A stretch of 19,585 bases of DNA from an uncultured Mucispirillum sp. (GCA_937890655.1 CALADT010000100.1:1-19585); one strand, 5' to 3'; numbered from the stretch's first letter, positions 7,629-16,217 are shown. A program made the numbers and translations. Notes: a model not told the origin generated them from the sequence alone.

Positions 7629-8297
7629 ATGTCAAAATCTATATTTATTACAGGAACATCAACAGATGTTGGCAAAACATATGTTAGTGCAAATATTATG
7701 AAATATTTAATAAATAACGGTTATAAAGCATGTTACTATAAACCTGTTTTAAGTGGTGCTGAAGTAAAAAATAATAGTTTATATGCTGGAGATGTAGAGT
7801 ATGTAAAAGATGAAAGTGGCATAAAAGAAGATAGCTGTAATATGGTATCATTTTTATACACTAACGCAGTATCTCCTCATTTAGCATCTCAAATGGAGAA
7901 TAACCTATTTAGAATGGAAAAGGTTATAGAGGACTACCGTATGCTTTCAAAAAAATATGAATATATAGTAATCGAGGGGGCTGGTGGTATAATGTGTCCT
8001 TTTAATCATGACGGTTCTATTTTAACGGTAGATATTATAAAAGCCTTAAATACAAATGCTATATTAGTAGCCCCTTTATCTTTAGGTGCTATTAACCATA
8101 CGCTTTTATCTGTTTATTATATGGAACATGAAAATATAAAAATAAATGGTATTATATTTAATAAGTATGTGCCAAGCCTTATACATGATAACAATATAGA
8201 GTTTATAAAAAATTATACTAAAATAAATATTTTATCAATTATAGGAGAAGACGCAAAAAATATTAATATAGATATATCAAAAATATTTATGGTGTAA
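7629..8297 (+). CDS. bioD: ATP-dependent dethiobiotin synthetase
   Basis: BioD closes the ureido ring of 7,8-diaminopelargonate with CO2 and ATP to give dethiobiotin, the BioB substrate. The 222-residue protein carries the modified P-loop GTSTDVGKT (9-17), K38 in the YYKPVLSG segment, SPH in the substrate loop, and IEGAGGIMCPF, the second family signature. Size is typical (about 225). It starts 12 nt after the bioB stop; the AAGG ribosome site overlaps that stop. bioA begins 1 nt after its own stop. The gene is fully open with all key residues, arguing that the operon is under selection despite the bioB break. Confidence 0.95.
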   Translation: MSKSIFITGTSTDVGKTYVSANIMKYLINNGYKACYYKPVLSGAEVKNNSLYAGDVEYVKDESGIKEDSCNMVSFLYTNAVSPHLASQMENNLFRMEKVIEDYRMLSKKYEYIVIEGAGGIMCPFNHDGSILTVDIIKALNTNAILVAPLSLGAINHTLLSVYYMEHENIKINGIIFNKYVPSLIHDNNIEFIKNYTKINILSIIGEDAKNINIDISKIFMV

Positions 8298-8298
8298 T

Positions 8299-9648
8299 AT
8301 GGAAAACCGATATTATGAACAACGTGATTTAAAATATATATGGCACCCTTGTTCCCAAATGAAAGATTACGAGAGCCTTCCACCGATTGTTATAGAAAAA
8401 GGAAAAGGGGTATATTTATATGACATTTATGGAAAAGAGTATATAGATATAATAAGTTCATGGTGGGCAAACTTATTAGGCCATAATAATAAAAAAATAA
8501 ATAGTGCCTTAAAAAAACAGGTTGACAAGTTAGAGCATGTAATTTTTGCAAATTTTTCTCATAAGCCAATTATAGAGTTAAGTGAAAAATTAATTAATAT
8601 TGCACCGAAAGGCCTAACAAAATGTAATTATTCAGACAATGGTTCATCCAGTATAGAAAGTGCATTAAAACTTAGTTTTCAATACCATATTCAGCAGGGA
8701 AGTAAAGATAAAGTTAAATTTATGTGTTTAAGTGGCGGCTATCATGGAGAAACTATTGGAGCATTATCTGTTGGTGCTGTTGATTTATATACGCAAATTT
8801 ATAAACCTATACTATTAGATACAATCCATATTAAATCACCTGATTGTTATAACTGTCCATTTAATAAAACAAGGTATAATTGTAATACTGAGTGTTTTGT
8901 TTATGCAGAAGAACAGTTTGAAAAATACGGAAAAAACACGTGTTCTATTATTATAGAGCCACTACTTCAAGGTAGTGCTGGTATGAAGATTTATCCAAAA
9001 GATTATTTAGTAAAATTAAGAGAGATATGTGATTACTATAATGTACATTTAATAGCAGACGAGATAGCCACAGGTTTTGGAAGGACAGGAGAAATGTTTG
9101 CGTGTAATCATGCTAATATTACACCAGATATTATGTGTTTATCAAAGGGTTTAACAGGTGGTTATATGCCTATGTCTGTAACATTAACAACAGAAGATAT
9201 TTATAATACATTTTACGATGATTATAATAAAGGTAAATCGTTTATGCACTCTCACACTTATAGTGGTAACCCACTTGGTGCTTCTTGTGCTAATAAGGTG
9301 ATTGATATTTTACAAGAAGATGATATAATAAATAAAGCACAAAAGAAAGCAAATTATTTAACAGAGCAATTTAATGAATTATTTTTAAACCATAAAAATG
9401 TAGGCGAAATAAGGCATATAGGTTTAATTCATGCGTTAGAGCTTGTGGAAAATAAAGTTACAAAAAAACAGTTTGATACAAATAAACGTATAGGTTATGA
9501 AATATATAAGAAAGCCTTAGAAAAAGGATTGATTTTACGTCCATTAGGTAATGTTATATATTTTAATCCACCACTTACTATTACAAAACAACAGCTTAAT
9601 AAAGCATTAAAAATTGCATATTCATGTATAAATGACATTTTAGGATAG
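8299..9648 (+). CDS. bioA: Adenosylmethionine-8-amino-7-oxononanoate aminotransferase
   Basis: BioA transfers an amino group to KAPA to make 7,8-diaminopelargonate (DAPA), the BioD substrate. It is a fold-type I PLP enzyme of 449 residues. Visible features: IWHPCSQMKDY near the N-terminus, SSWWANLLGHNN with the paired Trp of BioA (55-56), the phosphate loop NGSSSIESA, GGYHGETIG, LIADEIATGFGRTG with D254 that pairs with the PLP ring nitrogen, and K283 in LSKGLTGGYMP as the Schiff-base lysine. Residues 183-199 hold four cysteines (CYNC...CNTEC), a possible metal site of unknown role. The amino donor (SAM in E. coli, lysine in some Bacillus enzymes) cannot be decided by eye. The stop codon sits 23 nt before a small ORF. 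Confidence 0.95.
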   Translation: MENRYYEQRDLKYIWHPCSQMKDYESLPPIVIEKGKGVYLYDIYGKEYIDIISSWWANLLGHNNKKINSALKKQVDKLEHVIFANFSHKPIIELSEKLINIAPKGLTKCNYSDNGSSSIESALKLSFQYHIQQGSKDKVKFMCLSGGYHGETIGALSVGAVDLYTQIYKPILLDTIHIKSPDCYNCPFNKTRYNCNTECFVYAEEQFEKYGKNTCSIIIEPLLQGSAGMKIYPKDYLVKLREICDYYNVHLIADEIATGFGRTGEMFACNHANITPDIMCLSKGLTGGYMPMSVTLTTEDIYNTFYDDYNKGKSFMHSHTYSGNPLGASCANKVIDILQEDDIINKAQKKANYLTEQFNELFLNHKNVGEIRHIGLIHALELVENKVTKKQFDTNKRIGYEIYKKALEKGLILRPLGNVIYFNPPLTITKQQLNKALKIAYSCINDILG

Positions 9649-9671
9649 TGTTTATTAAAAGGGGTAAATAT

Positions 9672-9830
9672 ATGGAAAATAAAGAAAAAGATAAAATAAA
9701 AGAAGATGAAAAAATAGATAATTCATTATGTAAAGACGGGGTATGCAAACCTGTTTATGATTATATAAGCACTAAAAAAGAAATGGATAAAAATATTATG
9801 ATAGATATATTAAATATTGATAAAAAATAG
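9672..9830 (+). CDS. Hypothetical 52-residue protein with a CKDGVC motif, end of the biotin operon
   Basis: From ATG 9672 the product is 52 residues: a very charged Lys/Glu/Asp N-terminal half, then SLCKDGVCKPVYDYIS, then another charged tail. A clear ribosome site (AAAAGGGG, 9657-9664) lies about 7 nt before the ATG, and its context closely matches that of birA (AAAAGGGGGTAAATA). The frame is also open from an ATG at 9648 overlapping the bioA stop, but that has no ribosome site. There is no signal peptide or membrane segment. The two cysteines four residues apart could bind metal or form a disulfide. I do not recognise a family. It follows bioA by 23 nt, and its stop lies 3 bp from the stop of the convergent symporter gene, so it is the last gene of the operon. 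Confidence 0.65.
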   Translation: MENKEKDKIKEDEKIDNSLCKDGVCKPVYDYISTKKEMDKNIMIDILNIDKK

Positions 9831-9833
9831 ATT

Positions 9834-11261
9834 TTATCCTTTATAGCCTGCTTTTAGGTGGTTAATTTTATCATAGTCTGGTTTTGTAATTAGTGAAACC
9901 ACTATAAATATTATAACAGAGATAACTATACCTATAATAGATTGAGTTGCTGAACCTGTTTTCCAAAATACAGGCAGGTTAATTCCTTGAATGACTGCTA
10001 AATTATAAAAAGCGAAAATAACACCAAAAACCATAGATGCCACAGCCCCAATAGATGTGCCACGTTTCCAAAGAAAACCAAGTATTAAAGGCACAAAAAC
10101 ACCACTTGTAATAATATCTGATGCTACAAAAGAAAGTTTTAAAATAGACCTTATACTAATAGCAGCAATAATAGCAATAAGTGAAACTATTAATGTGGAA
10201 ATACGTGATATTTGTAGCCGTTTTTTATCATCTAAATTCTGTGGAGCAATATCCATACTAATAGTCATAGCAGCAGTATTTATTAAAGAATCCATTGTAG
10301 ACATAACAGCAGCAGAAAGCCCAAGAAATACGAAAGCCCCAAGAGCAGGGTGCATATATTCTCTAACAACAGCTGCAATAATACCACCTTCTGGAACACT
10401 GTCAAATAAAGCAATACCCGAAATACCTGTAAGCACAACTATTAAATAAAGTGGAATATATATAAAAAAACTCATAATTGCCATTTTTGTAGCGTCTTTA
10501 TCTGTTTTTGTGGCAATAATCCGCTGCCATACATTAGCCTGAATAACCCAAGAAAGCCCAAAAGTTATAACATATACCATGTGGGTATGAAAGCCTGCAG
10601 TAAATGAAAATACGTTATTTATATTTTTATCCATTGCCACTTGTTTAATATTTTCTATACTTCCTGCATGGTAAAAAGCAACCACTAGCACAATTATAGC
10701 AGATATAAGCAGTAATACAAACTGAATAATATCAGTTATTACAACCCCACGAAACCCACCAAATATGGAATAAATTATAACTATCACAGTGCCTAAAATA
10801 ACAGCATAAGTATAATCAATCTCTAAATAAGAGCTAAATATAATACCAACACCTACCATTTGTGTAGCAGCGTTTAGAGTCATAAAAAATAAAATCATAA
10901 TTGCTAAAATTTTAGAAGCAGTTGGGGAATATCTAGTGGACATTATCTGCCCTTGAGTTAAAAACCCAATTCGTCTAATAAAAGCACTACCAAAAACCAT
11001 AATAAGGGTAGAAGCAAGCACAGGCATACCGTATATCCAAAAGGCAGACATTCCTTGACTGTATGCAGAATCAGCTGTTTCAATAGCAGAGCCTGCACCC
11101 CACCATGATGCAATAAATGTTATAGATAAAGCCCAAAAAGGCATATTTCTTCCAGCAAAAAAGAAATCAAGAGTATTGTTAGACTTCTTTTCACGAAATA
11201 CTACAAATAACAAAACAGCAAAATAAGTAAGTAATAGCATAAATGATAATGTTTTTAACAT
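9834..11261 (-). CDS. Sodium:solute symporter (SSS family)
   Basis: A 475-residue membrane protein with about 13 hydrophobic segments, of the SSS family (PutP/PanF/SglT type), which couples Na+ entry to uptake of a small solute. Visible signatures: FFFAGRNMPFWALSITFIASWWG in the first two helices, IFGGFRGVVITDIIQF (the SSS signature around helix 5-6), and LSAAVMSTMDSLIN, the Na+-site helix with adjacent Ser-Thr. The substrate cannot be read from sequence. ATG 11261 is chosen: the frame extends to TTG 11297, but the promoter predicted upstream would start transcription about there. It is transcribed towards the biotin operon (stops 3 bp apart) and divergent from the dnaE block, so it is a single-gene unit. 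No link to biotin is evident. Confidence 0.9.
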   Translation of the reverse strand: MLKTLSFMLLLTYFAVLLFVVFREKKSNNTLDFFFAGRNMPFWALSITFIASWWGAGSAIETADSAYSQGMSAFWIYGMPVLASTLIMVFGSAFIRRIGFLTQGQIMSTRYSPTASKILAIMILFFMTLNAATQMVGVGIIFSSYLEIDYTYAVILGTVIVIIYSIFGGFRGVVITDIIQFVLLLISAIIVLVVAFYHAGSIENIKQVAMDKNINNVFSFTAGFHTHMVYVITFGLSWVIQANVWQRIIATKTDKDATKMAIMSFFIYIPLYLIVVLTGISGIALFDSVPEGGIIAAVVREYMHPALGAFVFLGLSAAVMSTMDSLINTAAMTISMDIAPQNLDDKKRLQISRISTLIVSLIAIIAAISIRSILKLSFVASDIITSGVFVPLILGFLWKRGTSIGAVASMVFGVIFAFYNLAVIQGINLPVFWKTGSATQSIIGIVISVIIFIVVSLITKPDYDKINHLKAGYKG

Positions 11262-11301
11262 AATTAAGTATATATTATTATTGAAAAATAATTTCAAGTA
11301 A

Positions 11302-11330
11302 AATATAAATTAATGGTGTAAAAACTACAA
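11302..11330 (-). promoter_or_regulatory. Predicted promoter of the symporter gene
   Basis: On the minus strand TTGTAG (11330-11325) and TATATT (11307-11302) are 17 bp apart. The predicted start near 11295 leaves about 35 nt before ATG 11261. It is back-to-back with the promoter of the dnaE block; the two -35 boxes lie about 8 bp apart. Confidence 0.5.
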
Positions 11331-11337
11331 AATATAT

Positions 11338-11366
11338 TTTACAAAGAACTACATAAATGTTATATT
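11338..11366 (+). promoter_or_regulatory. Predicted promoter of the dnaE block
   Basis: TTTACA (11338-11343), exactly 17 bp, then TATATT (11361-11366), preceded by TG one base upstream of the usual extended -10 place. Start is expected near 11373, about 15 nt before the first ATG. No other good promoter was seen downstream up to the window end, because the following genes are almost contiguous. Confidence 0.6.
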
Positions 11367-11387
11367 CAAATAAAAAAAGAGATAGTC

Positions 11388-11639
11388 ATGGCAAATATTA
11401 TTTTATTAGAAAAGGAAGAAGATATACGCCTTGCAGCAGAGATTGTAGCAAAAAGAAGAAATATAGTATTAAAAGGTTATGCAGATTATAGCGAGTATAA
11501 AAAATCAGCAAAACAAGATGATATTGTTTTTACTTCTTCAGAATTAGAAAATAAAGAGTATGGTTATAACTACATAAAAAAACCATATACTGCTCATGAT
11601 TTGTTATTATTAATAGATAAGGTGAAAACTAATGGATGA
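11388..11639 (+). CDS. Small receiver-like protein translationally coupled to dnaE
   Basis: An 83-residue soluble protein. It begins with a strand-like MANIILLEKEED, has an alternating helix/strand pattern, and ends YNYIKKPYTAHDLLLLIDKV, which closely resembles the last strand and helix of response-regulator receiver domains (Lys-Pro-Tyr/Phe followed by an amphipathic helix). At 83 residues it is much shorter than a receiver (about 115-120). It lacks a clear acidic pair after strand 1, and the expected phospho-Asp region reads DDIVFTSS. It is therefore probably a degenerate, non-phosphorylated mini-receiver, used for protein binding if functional. Its last 8 nt overlap the dnaE start (ATGGATGA), which implies translational coupling. 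A GAGA ribosome site lies at about 11379-11382. The family assignment is tentative. Confidence 0.7.
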   Translation: MANIILLEKEEDIRLAAEIVAKRRNIVLKGYADYSEYKKSAKQDDIVFTSSELENKEYGYNYIKKPYTAHDLLLLIDKVKTNG

Positions 11640-14600
11640 TAAAAAAGAAAACGGTGGCTTTGTTCACCTGCATTTACATACACAATATTCTGCCCTTGAT
11701 GGTGCCATTAAAATAAAAAAATTAGCTTCATCATTAAAAGAAAAGGGTATGAACGCCTGTGCCATAACAGACCATGGAGTTATGCATGGTATAATAGATT
11801 TTTATACCACTATGAAAAAAGAGGGTATAAAACCTATATTAGGTAGTGAGTTTTATATATCTCCTGGTTCTCGTCATGATAAAAAAGATTTTTATAAACA
11901 AGGTGATGATACAAACTACCATTTAGTATTATTAGCAGAAAACAATACAGGTTTACAAAACTTATATAAACTTTCAACCATAGGTTATTTAGAAGGCTTT
12001 TATAGAAAACCACGTATAGATAAAGAAGTATTACAGCAGTATTCAGAGGGTATTATAGCTTTATCTGCATGTTTAGGTGGGGAAATCTCTCGTAAATTTT
12101 TAAAAAGTGGCTATGAAGCTGCCTTAAATGCTGCTTTAGAATACGACAAAATACTTGGTAGAGGCAACTATTTTCTTGAAATACAAGAAAACGGTATACC
12201 TGAACAAAAAATCGTAAATAACCAGTTAATCCAAATATCAAAAGAAACAGGTATTCCACTTGTGGCAACATGTGATAGCCACTATTTAAATAAAGACGAC
12301 TATTCTTCCCATAACATATTAATGAAAATACAGTTAGGGCAAATAGGGGACGAAAAACGTAAAGCACGTTTAAAACCCTTAGAGCTTGAACGAAAAACCC
12401 AAGCGCCAAATTTAGAGGGTGATGTAAACGGCTACCTTGCAAGGGAAGATGATTTAGATGAATTAAGCAGAAGCACTTCTGATACACTAGACCCAGCCAT
12501 AATGCACTCTCGTGGTGGCAATATGGATTATTCAAGTATGCTTTATGTTAAAAGTGTAGATGAAATATATCACGACTTTAGTTACTGTTTAGAGGCTGTG
12601 AAAAATACAGTAAAAATAGCAGAACGTTGTAATGTGGATATTACTTTTGGAGTAAACCATCTACCACAATATGAAGTGCCAGAGGGTTATACTTTAGAAT
12701 CATATTTTAGGGAGCTTGCAGAAAACGGCTTAAGAAAACGTCTTGAAAAAGTCCCGGAAGAAAAACACCCTGTATATTGGGAACGTTTAAATTATGAACT
12801 TGATATTATTATTATGAAAGGTTTTGATGCATACTTTTTAATAGTGTGGGATTTCATAAATTATTCAAGGCAAAATAATATACCTGTTGGCCCAGGGCGT
12901 GGTTCTGGTGCCGGTTCTCTTGTGGCATATTCTTTAACCATAACAGACTTAGACCCTATTTATTTTAATTTATTCTTTGAACGGTTTTTAAACCCAGAAC
13001 GTGTTAGTATGCCTGACTTTGATATTGACTTTTGTGTAAAAGGCCGTGAGGAAGTTATAAAATATGTAACAAATAAATATGGTGCAGATAGAGTATCTCA
13101 AATTGTAACATTTGGAACGCTAAAGCCAAAAAACGCAGTGCGAGATGTATGCAGAGTATATGATACACCACTTGTGGAAGTAAATAAGCTAGCTAAATCT
13201 ATTCCTGATAGCCCAAGTATTACTACATTTGAAAAAGCATATGAGGCAGACCCAGAACTTCATGACAGGTTTAAAAATATAGAGCATGGCGAAGAAATAA
13301 GAAAACACTGTGAAAATTTAGAGGGTCTTATTCGTCAAGTGGGAATGCACGCAGCAGGGGTAGTTATTGCTGATAAACCTCTTGTGGAATACGCACCGTT
13401 ATCAAAAGGGCCTAAGGGCGAGGTAATTGTTCAGTTTGAAAAAAACGCAGCAGAATCTGTTGGGTTAATTAAGTTTGACTTTTTAGGGCTTAAAAACTTA
13501 ACGATTATTGATGATGCTGTTAGCAGAATCCATGCAACCATAGATAAAGATTTTGATGTAAACCATTTACCATTAGATGATAAAGATGTGTTTGAAATGT
13601 TACAAAAAGGGGATACATCAGGAGTATTCCAGCTTGAAAGTGCCGGTATGAAATCCTTGCTTAAAAAACTTCGTCCAACAGTATTTGAAGATATTATTGC
13701 TGCCAACGCTCTTTACAGGCCGGGGCCAATAGATAGTGGTATGCTTGATAGTTTTATAAGAAGAAAACATGGCGAAGAAGAAGTAGAATACCCATTTGAA
13801 GAAATAGAAAGTATATTAAAAGAAACATATGGGGTTATAGTTTATCAGGAACAGGTTATGCAAATAGCACAAGTGTTAGGTGGCTACTCTTTAGGGGCTG
13901 CTGATAACCTTCGTCGTGCTATGGGTAAAAAGAAAAAAGAAGAAATGGAGAAAAACAGGGGCATCTTTTTATATGGAGATGAAACAGGGAGTATTCCAGG
14001 AGTTAAAAACTTAGGAAAAGACGTGCAAAAAGCATCAGATTTATATGATTTAATAGATAAATTTGCAGGGTATGGGTTTAATAAATCTCACTCAGCAGCA
14101 TATGCTTATATTGCATACCAAACTGCATACTTAAAACTAAAATATTCAAAAGAATATATGAGTGCTTTATTATCTATATCCATGGATAATGTAGATGATG
14201 TAGTTAAATATATTGAAGAATGTAGAAGAATGGGAATAAATATATTACCACCTAATATAAACAAAAGTTATTACGATTTTAGAGTGGAAGGGAACGGTAT
14301 CCGTTTTGGTCTTGGTGCTATAAAAAGCGTAGGGGAAACAGCTATTGAATCCTTTATAATAGAAAGGGAGAAAAACGGCGAATATAAAAGCGTGTATGAC
14401 CTTTGTAACAGAATGGATTTTAAATCAGCAGCTAACAAAAAAACCATTGAAGCCTTTATTTATTCCGGCACATTAGACTGTTTTGGGAAAACTCGCCAGC
14501 AAAATGCAAGTGTTTATTTATCTGCCTTAGAAGTAGCATCTAATAAAGCAAAAGATAAAGAAAAAGGGTTCGGTTCTATACTTGATTTTATAAGTGATGA

Positions 14601-15354
14601 ACGGGATGAATACTACCCAGAAGCAAAAGAAATAGCTAAAAAAGAGCTATTAAAACGTGAAAAAGAAATTTTAGGGTTTTATTATACAGACCACCCATTA
14701 AGAGAGTATGCAGGATATATAGAATCCTTTGCAGAAAATATGGAAATAGTAAAAACTATGCGTAGTGAAAACGAAGTGTTAGTATGTGGTATGATAAAAT
14801 CAGTAAAACATCATATAACTAAAAAGAATAAGGAAAAAATGGCATTTTTAGAGTTAGAAGATTCCATTAACAGTTTAGAAGTGGTAGTTTTTCCTAGAGT
14901 GTATGCTGATAATGTTATACACTTATCAGAAGATAATATAGTTGTAATACAAGGCGTGTTTACTCCTAACCCTGATAATGAAAAAGGTGGTTCACTTTCT
15001 GCAAGAAAAATTATGACATTAGGTCAAGCATTGGAAGAAAATACCCATAAACTAAAAATAACATTAGATACAAAAAAATCATCACCTGATAAAATATTTC
15101 AAATAAAAACACTGCTTACTCGTTTTAAAGGCGGGCTTGAAGTAAATGTTGAACTTGTTATGGAAAACCAAAACAGAGTTTCCCTTAGTGTGGTGGAAGA
15201 TTTATATGTAAAACCAGATGTGGAATTTTTAGAGCATTTAAAAGTGGTGCCAGGGGTTATAGGTATTGACTTTATACCAATGGATGAAAGCAGTTACTTA
15301 TTAAAAGATAGTAATATGTTATCAGATATTACACATATGGAAGTATTAGCGTAA
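11632..15354 (+). CDS. dnaE: DNA polymerase III subunit alpha
   Basis: The replicative polymerase catalytic subunit, C-family, 1240 residues against about 1160 usually. Domains: PHP (about 8-320), palm/fingers (to about 900), helix-hairpin-helix, OB-fold (about 1040-1130) and C-terminal domain. Catalytic aspartates are D462 and D464 in MPDFDIDF and D616 in IKFDFLGL, each offset by 61 from E. coli D401, D403 and D555. All nine PHP metal ligands seem present (H14, H16, D23, H48, E73, H97, C147, D215, H217), unlike the degraded PHP of E. coli. An extra charged segment lies at about 240-300. GYGFNKSHSAAYA is the usual fingers motif. The ribosome site AAGGTG (11619-11624) lies inside the preceding gene. 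thiD follows after 17 nt. Confidence 0.97.
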   Translation: MDDKKENGGFVHLHLHTQYSALDGAIKIKKLASSLKEKGMNACAITDHGVMHGIIDFYTTMKKEGIKPILGSEFYISPGSRHDKKDFYKQGDDTNYHLVLLAENNTGLQNLYKLSTIGYLEGFYRKPRIDKEVLQQYSEGIIALSACLGGEISRKFLKSGYEAALNAALEYDKILGRGNYFLEIQENGIPEQKIVNNQLIQISKETGIPLVATCDSHYLNKDDYSSHNILMKIQLGQIGDEKRKARLKPLELERKTQAPNLEGDVNGYLAREDDLDELSRSTSDTLDPAIMHSRGGNMDYSSMLYVKSVDEIYHDFSYCLEAVKNTVKIAERCNVDITFGVNHLPQYEVPEGYTLESYFRELAENGLRKRLEKVPEEKHPVYWERLNYELDIIIMKGFDAYFLIVWDFINYSRQNNIPVGPGRGSGAGSLVAYSLTITDLDPIYFNLFFERFLNPERVSMPDFDIDFCVKGREEVIKYVTNKYGADRVSQIVTFGTLKPKNAVRDVCRVYDTPLVEVNKLAKSIPDSPSITTFEKAYEADPELHDRFKNIEHGEEIRKHCENLEGLIRQVGMHAAGVVIADKPLVEYAPLSKGPKGEVIVQFEKNAAESVGLIKFDFLGLKNLTIIDDAVSRIHATIDKDFDVNHLPLDDKDVFEMLQKGDTSGVFQLESAGMKSLLKKLRPTVFEDIIAANALYRPGPIDSGMLDSFIRRKHGEEEVEYPFEEIESILKETYGVIVYQEQVMQIAQVLGGYSLGAADNLRRAMGKKKKEEMEKNRGIFLYGDETGSIPGVKNLGKDVQKASDLYDLIDKFAGYGFNKSHSAAYAYIAYQTAYLKLKYSKEYMSALLSISMDNVDDVVKYIEECRRMGINILPPNINKSYYDFRVEGNGIRFGLGAIKSVGETAIESFIIEREKNGEYKSVYDLCNRMDFKSAANKKTIEAFIYSGTLDCFGKTRQQNASVYLSALEVASNKAKDKEKGFGSILDFISDERDEYYPEAKEIAKKELLKREKEILGFYYTDHPLREYAGYIESFAENMEIVKTMRSENEVLVCGMIKSVKHHITKKNKEKMAFLELEDSINSLEVVVFPRVYADNVIHLSEDNIVVIQGVFTPNPDNEKGGSLSARKIMTLGQALEENTHKLKITLDTKKSSPDKIFQIKTLLTRFKGGLEVNVELVMENQNRVSLSVVEDLYVKPDVEFLEHLKVVPGVIGIDFIPMDESSYLLKDSNMLSDITHMEVLA

Positions 15355-15371
15355 TTAGAAAAGGTGATTAT

Positions 15372-16217
15372 ATGGAAATGAAGAAAGTATTAACAATAGC
15401 AGGCAGCGATAGTGGAGGTTGTGCCGGAATACAGGCAGATTTAAAAACTATGGGTGCTTTAGGTGTTTTTGGAATGAGTGTTATTACAGCAGTAACTTCT
15501 CAAAATACATTAGGTGTTACTTATATAGAAGAATTAAGTGTAAAATCTGTTACAACTCAAATGGAAGCAGTTTATGATGACTTATATCCTGATGCTGTAA
15601 AAACCGGTATGCTTTTTTCAAAAGATATTATAGAAGCAGTTTATAATGTATTATCAAAACGCAATAAGTCCCCTTATGTTTTAGACCCTGTTATGGTTGC
15701 AACAAGTGGAGCAAAACTTTTAAAAGATGATGCTATTAATTATATGATAGAAAAACTTTTTCCTATTGCAGACCTTGTTACACCAAACATACCTGAGGCA
15801 GAACTTATTTCAGGAATTAGTATAAAATCACAAACCGATGTGGATAAAGCATGTAAAATAATAAAAGAAAAAGGTGCTAAAAATGTAATAATAAAAGGCG
15901 GTCATTTTAATAATGATGAATCAGTGGATACATTATATGACGGCATTAACCATTATGAAATAGCTTCCACAAGGATAGTTACAAATAATACTCATGGCAC
16001 AGGCTGTACTTATTCTTCTGCCATATCATCATATTTAGCACTAGGTTATAATATGCTTGATGCTGTAAAATATGCAAAACAGTATATAACTTCTGCTATA
16101 ATTTATGGTGCAGAACTAAAACTTGGTAAAGGCAGCGGCCCTGTAAACCATTTTTATGAAAGCATTAGAAATAATAACGACGGCACAATTTCTTTTGGGA
16201 GCTGTTCTTGTGGATAA
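15372..16217 (+). CDS. thiD: Hydroxymethylpyrimidine / phosphomethylpyrimidine kinase
   Basis: ThiD phosphorylates HMP to HMP-P and then HMP-PP, feeding thiamine phosphate synthesis. The 281-residue ribokinase-like protein has the N-terminal substrate motif GSDSGGCAGIQADLKT (11-26), LDPVMVATSG (104-113), VTPNIPEAE, the ATP-side lysine in IIKGGH (173-178), and the anion hole THGTGCTYSSAI with G209-T-G-C212. Length is slightly above usual (about 265) because of a tail ending SCSCG. The AAGGTGA ribosome site (15361-15367) serves either ATG 15372 or ATG 15378. No other thiamine genes are near; it stands between dnaE and a methyltransferase and overlaps the latter by 8 nt. Activity also allows salvage of HMP. 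Confidence 0.93.
   Translation: MEMKKVLTIAGSDSGGCAGIQADLKTMGALGVFGMSVITAVTSQNTLGVTYIEELSVKSVTTQMEAVYDDLYPDAVKTGMLFSKDIIEAVYNVLSKRNKSPYVLDPVMVATSGAKLLKDDAINYMIEKLFPIADLVTPNIPEAELISGISIKSQTDVDKACKIIKEKGAKNVIIKGGHFNNDESVDTLYDGINHYEIASTRIVTNNTHGTGCTYSSAISSYLALGYNMLDAVKYAKQYITSAIIYGAELKLGKGSGPVNHFYESIRNNNDGTISFGSCSCG
16197..16201 (+). promoter_or_regulatory. Ribosome binding site that fixes a GTG start
   Basis: GGGAG lies 8 nt before GTG 16210, inside the end of thiD. It selects this GTG as the start of the methyltransferase over the in-frame ATG at 16156, which has no ribosome site and would add residues unlike a methyltransferase N-terminus. Confidence 0.65.

Noticed and set aside
8523..8532. 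A GTTGAC-like sequence inside bioA as a second BirA site
   Set aside because: Only a single half-site; no matching inverted arm at the proper distance.
12053..12535. A 160-codon open frame on the minus strand
   Set aside because: It lies entirely inside dnaE on the other strand, has no family resemblance, and no ribosome site; it is a byproduct of codon bias.
16156..16209. ATG 16156 as the start of the methyltransferase
   Set aside because: It overlaps thiD by 62 nt without a ribosome site; GTG 16210 has GGGAG at ideal spacing.
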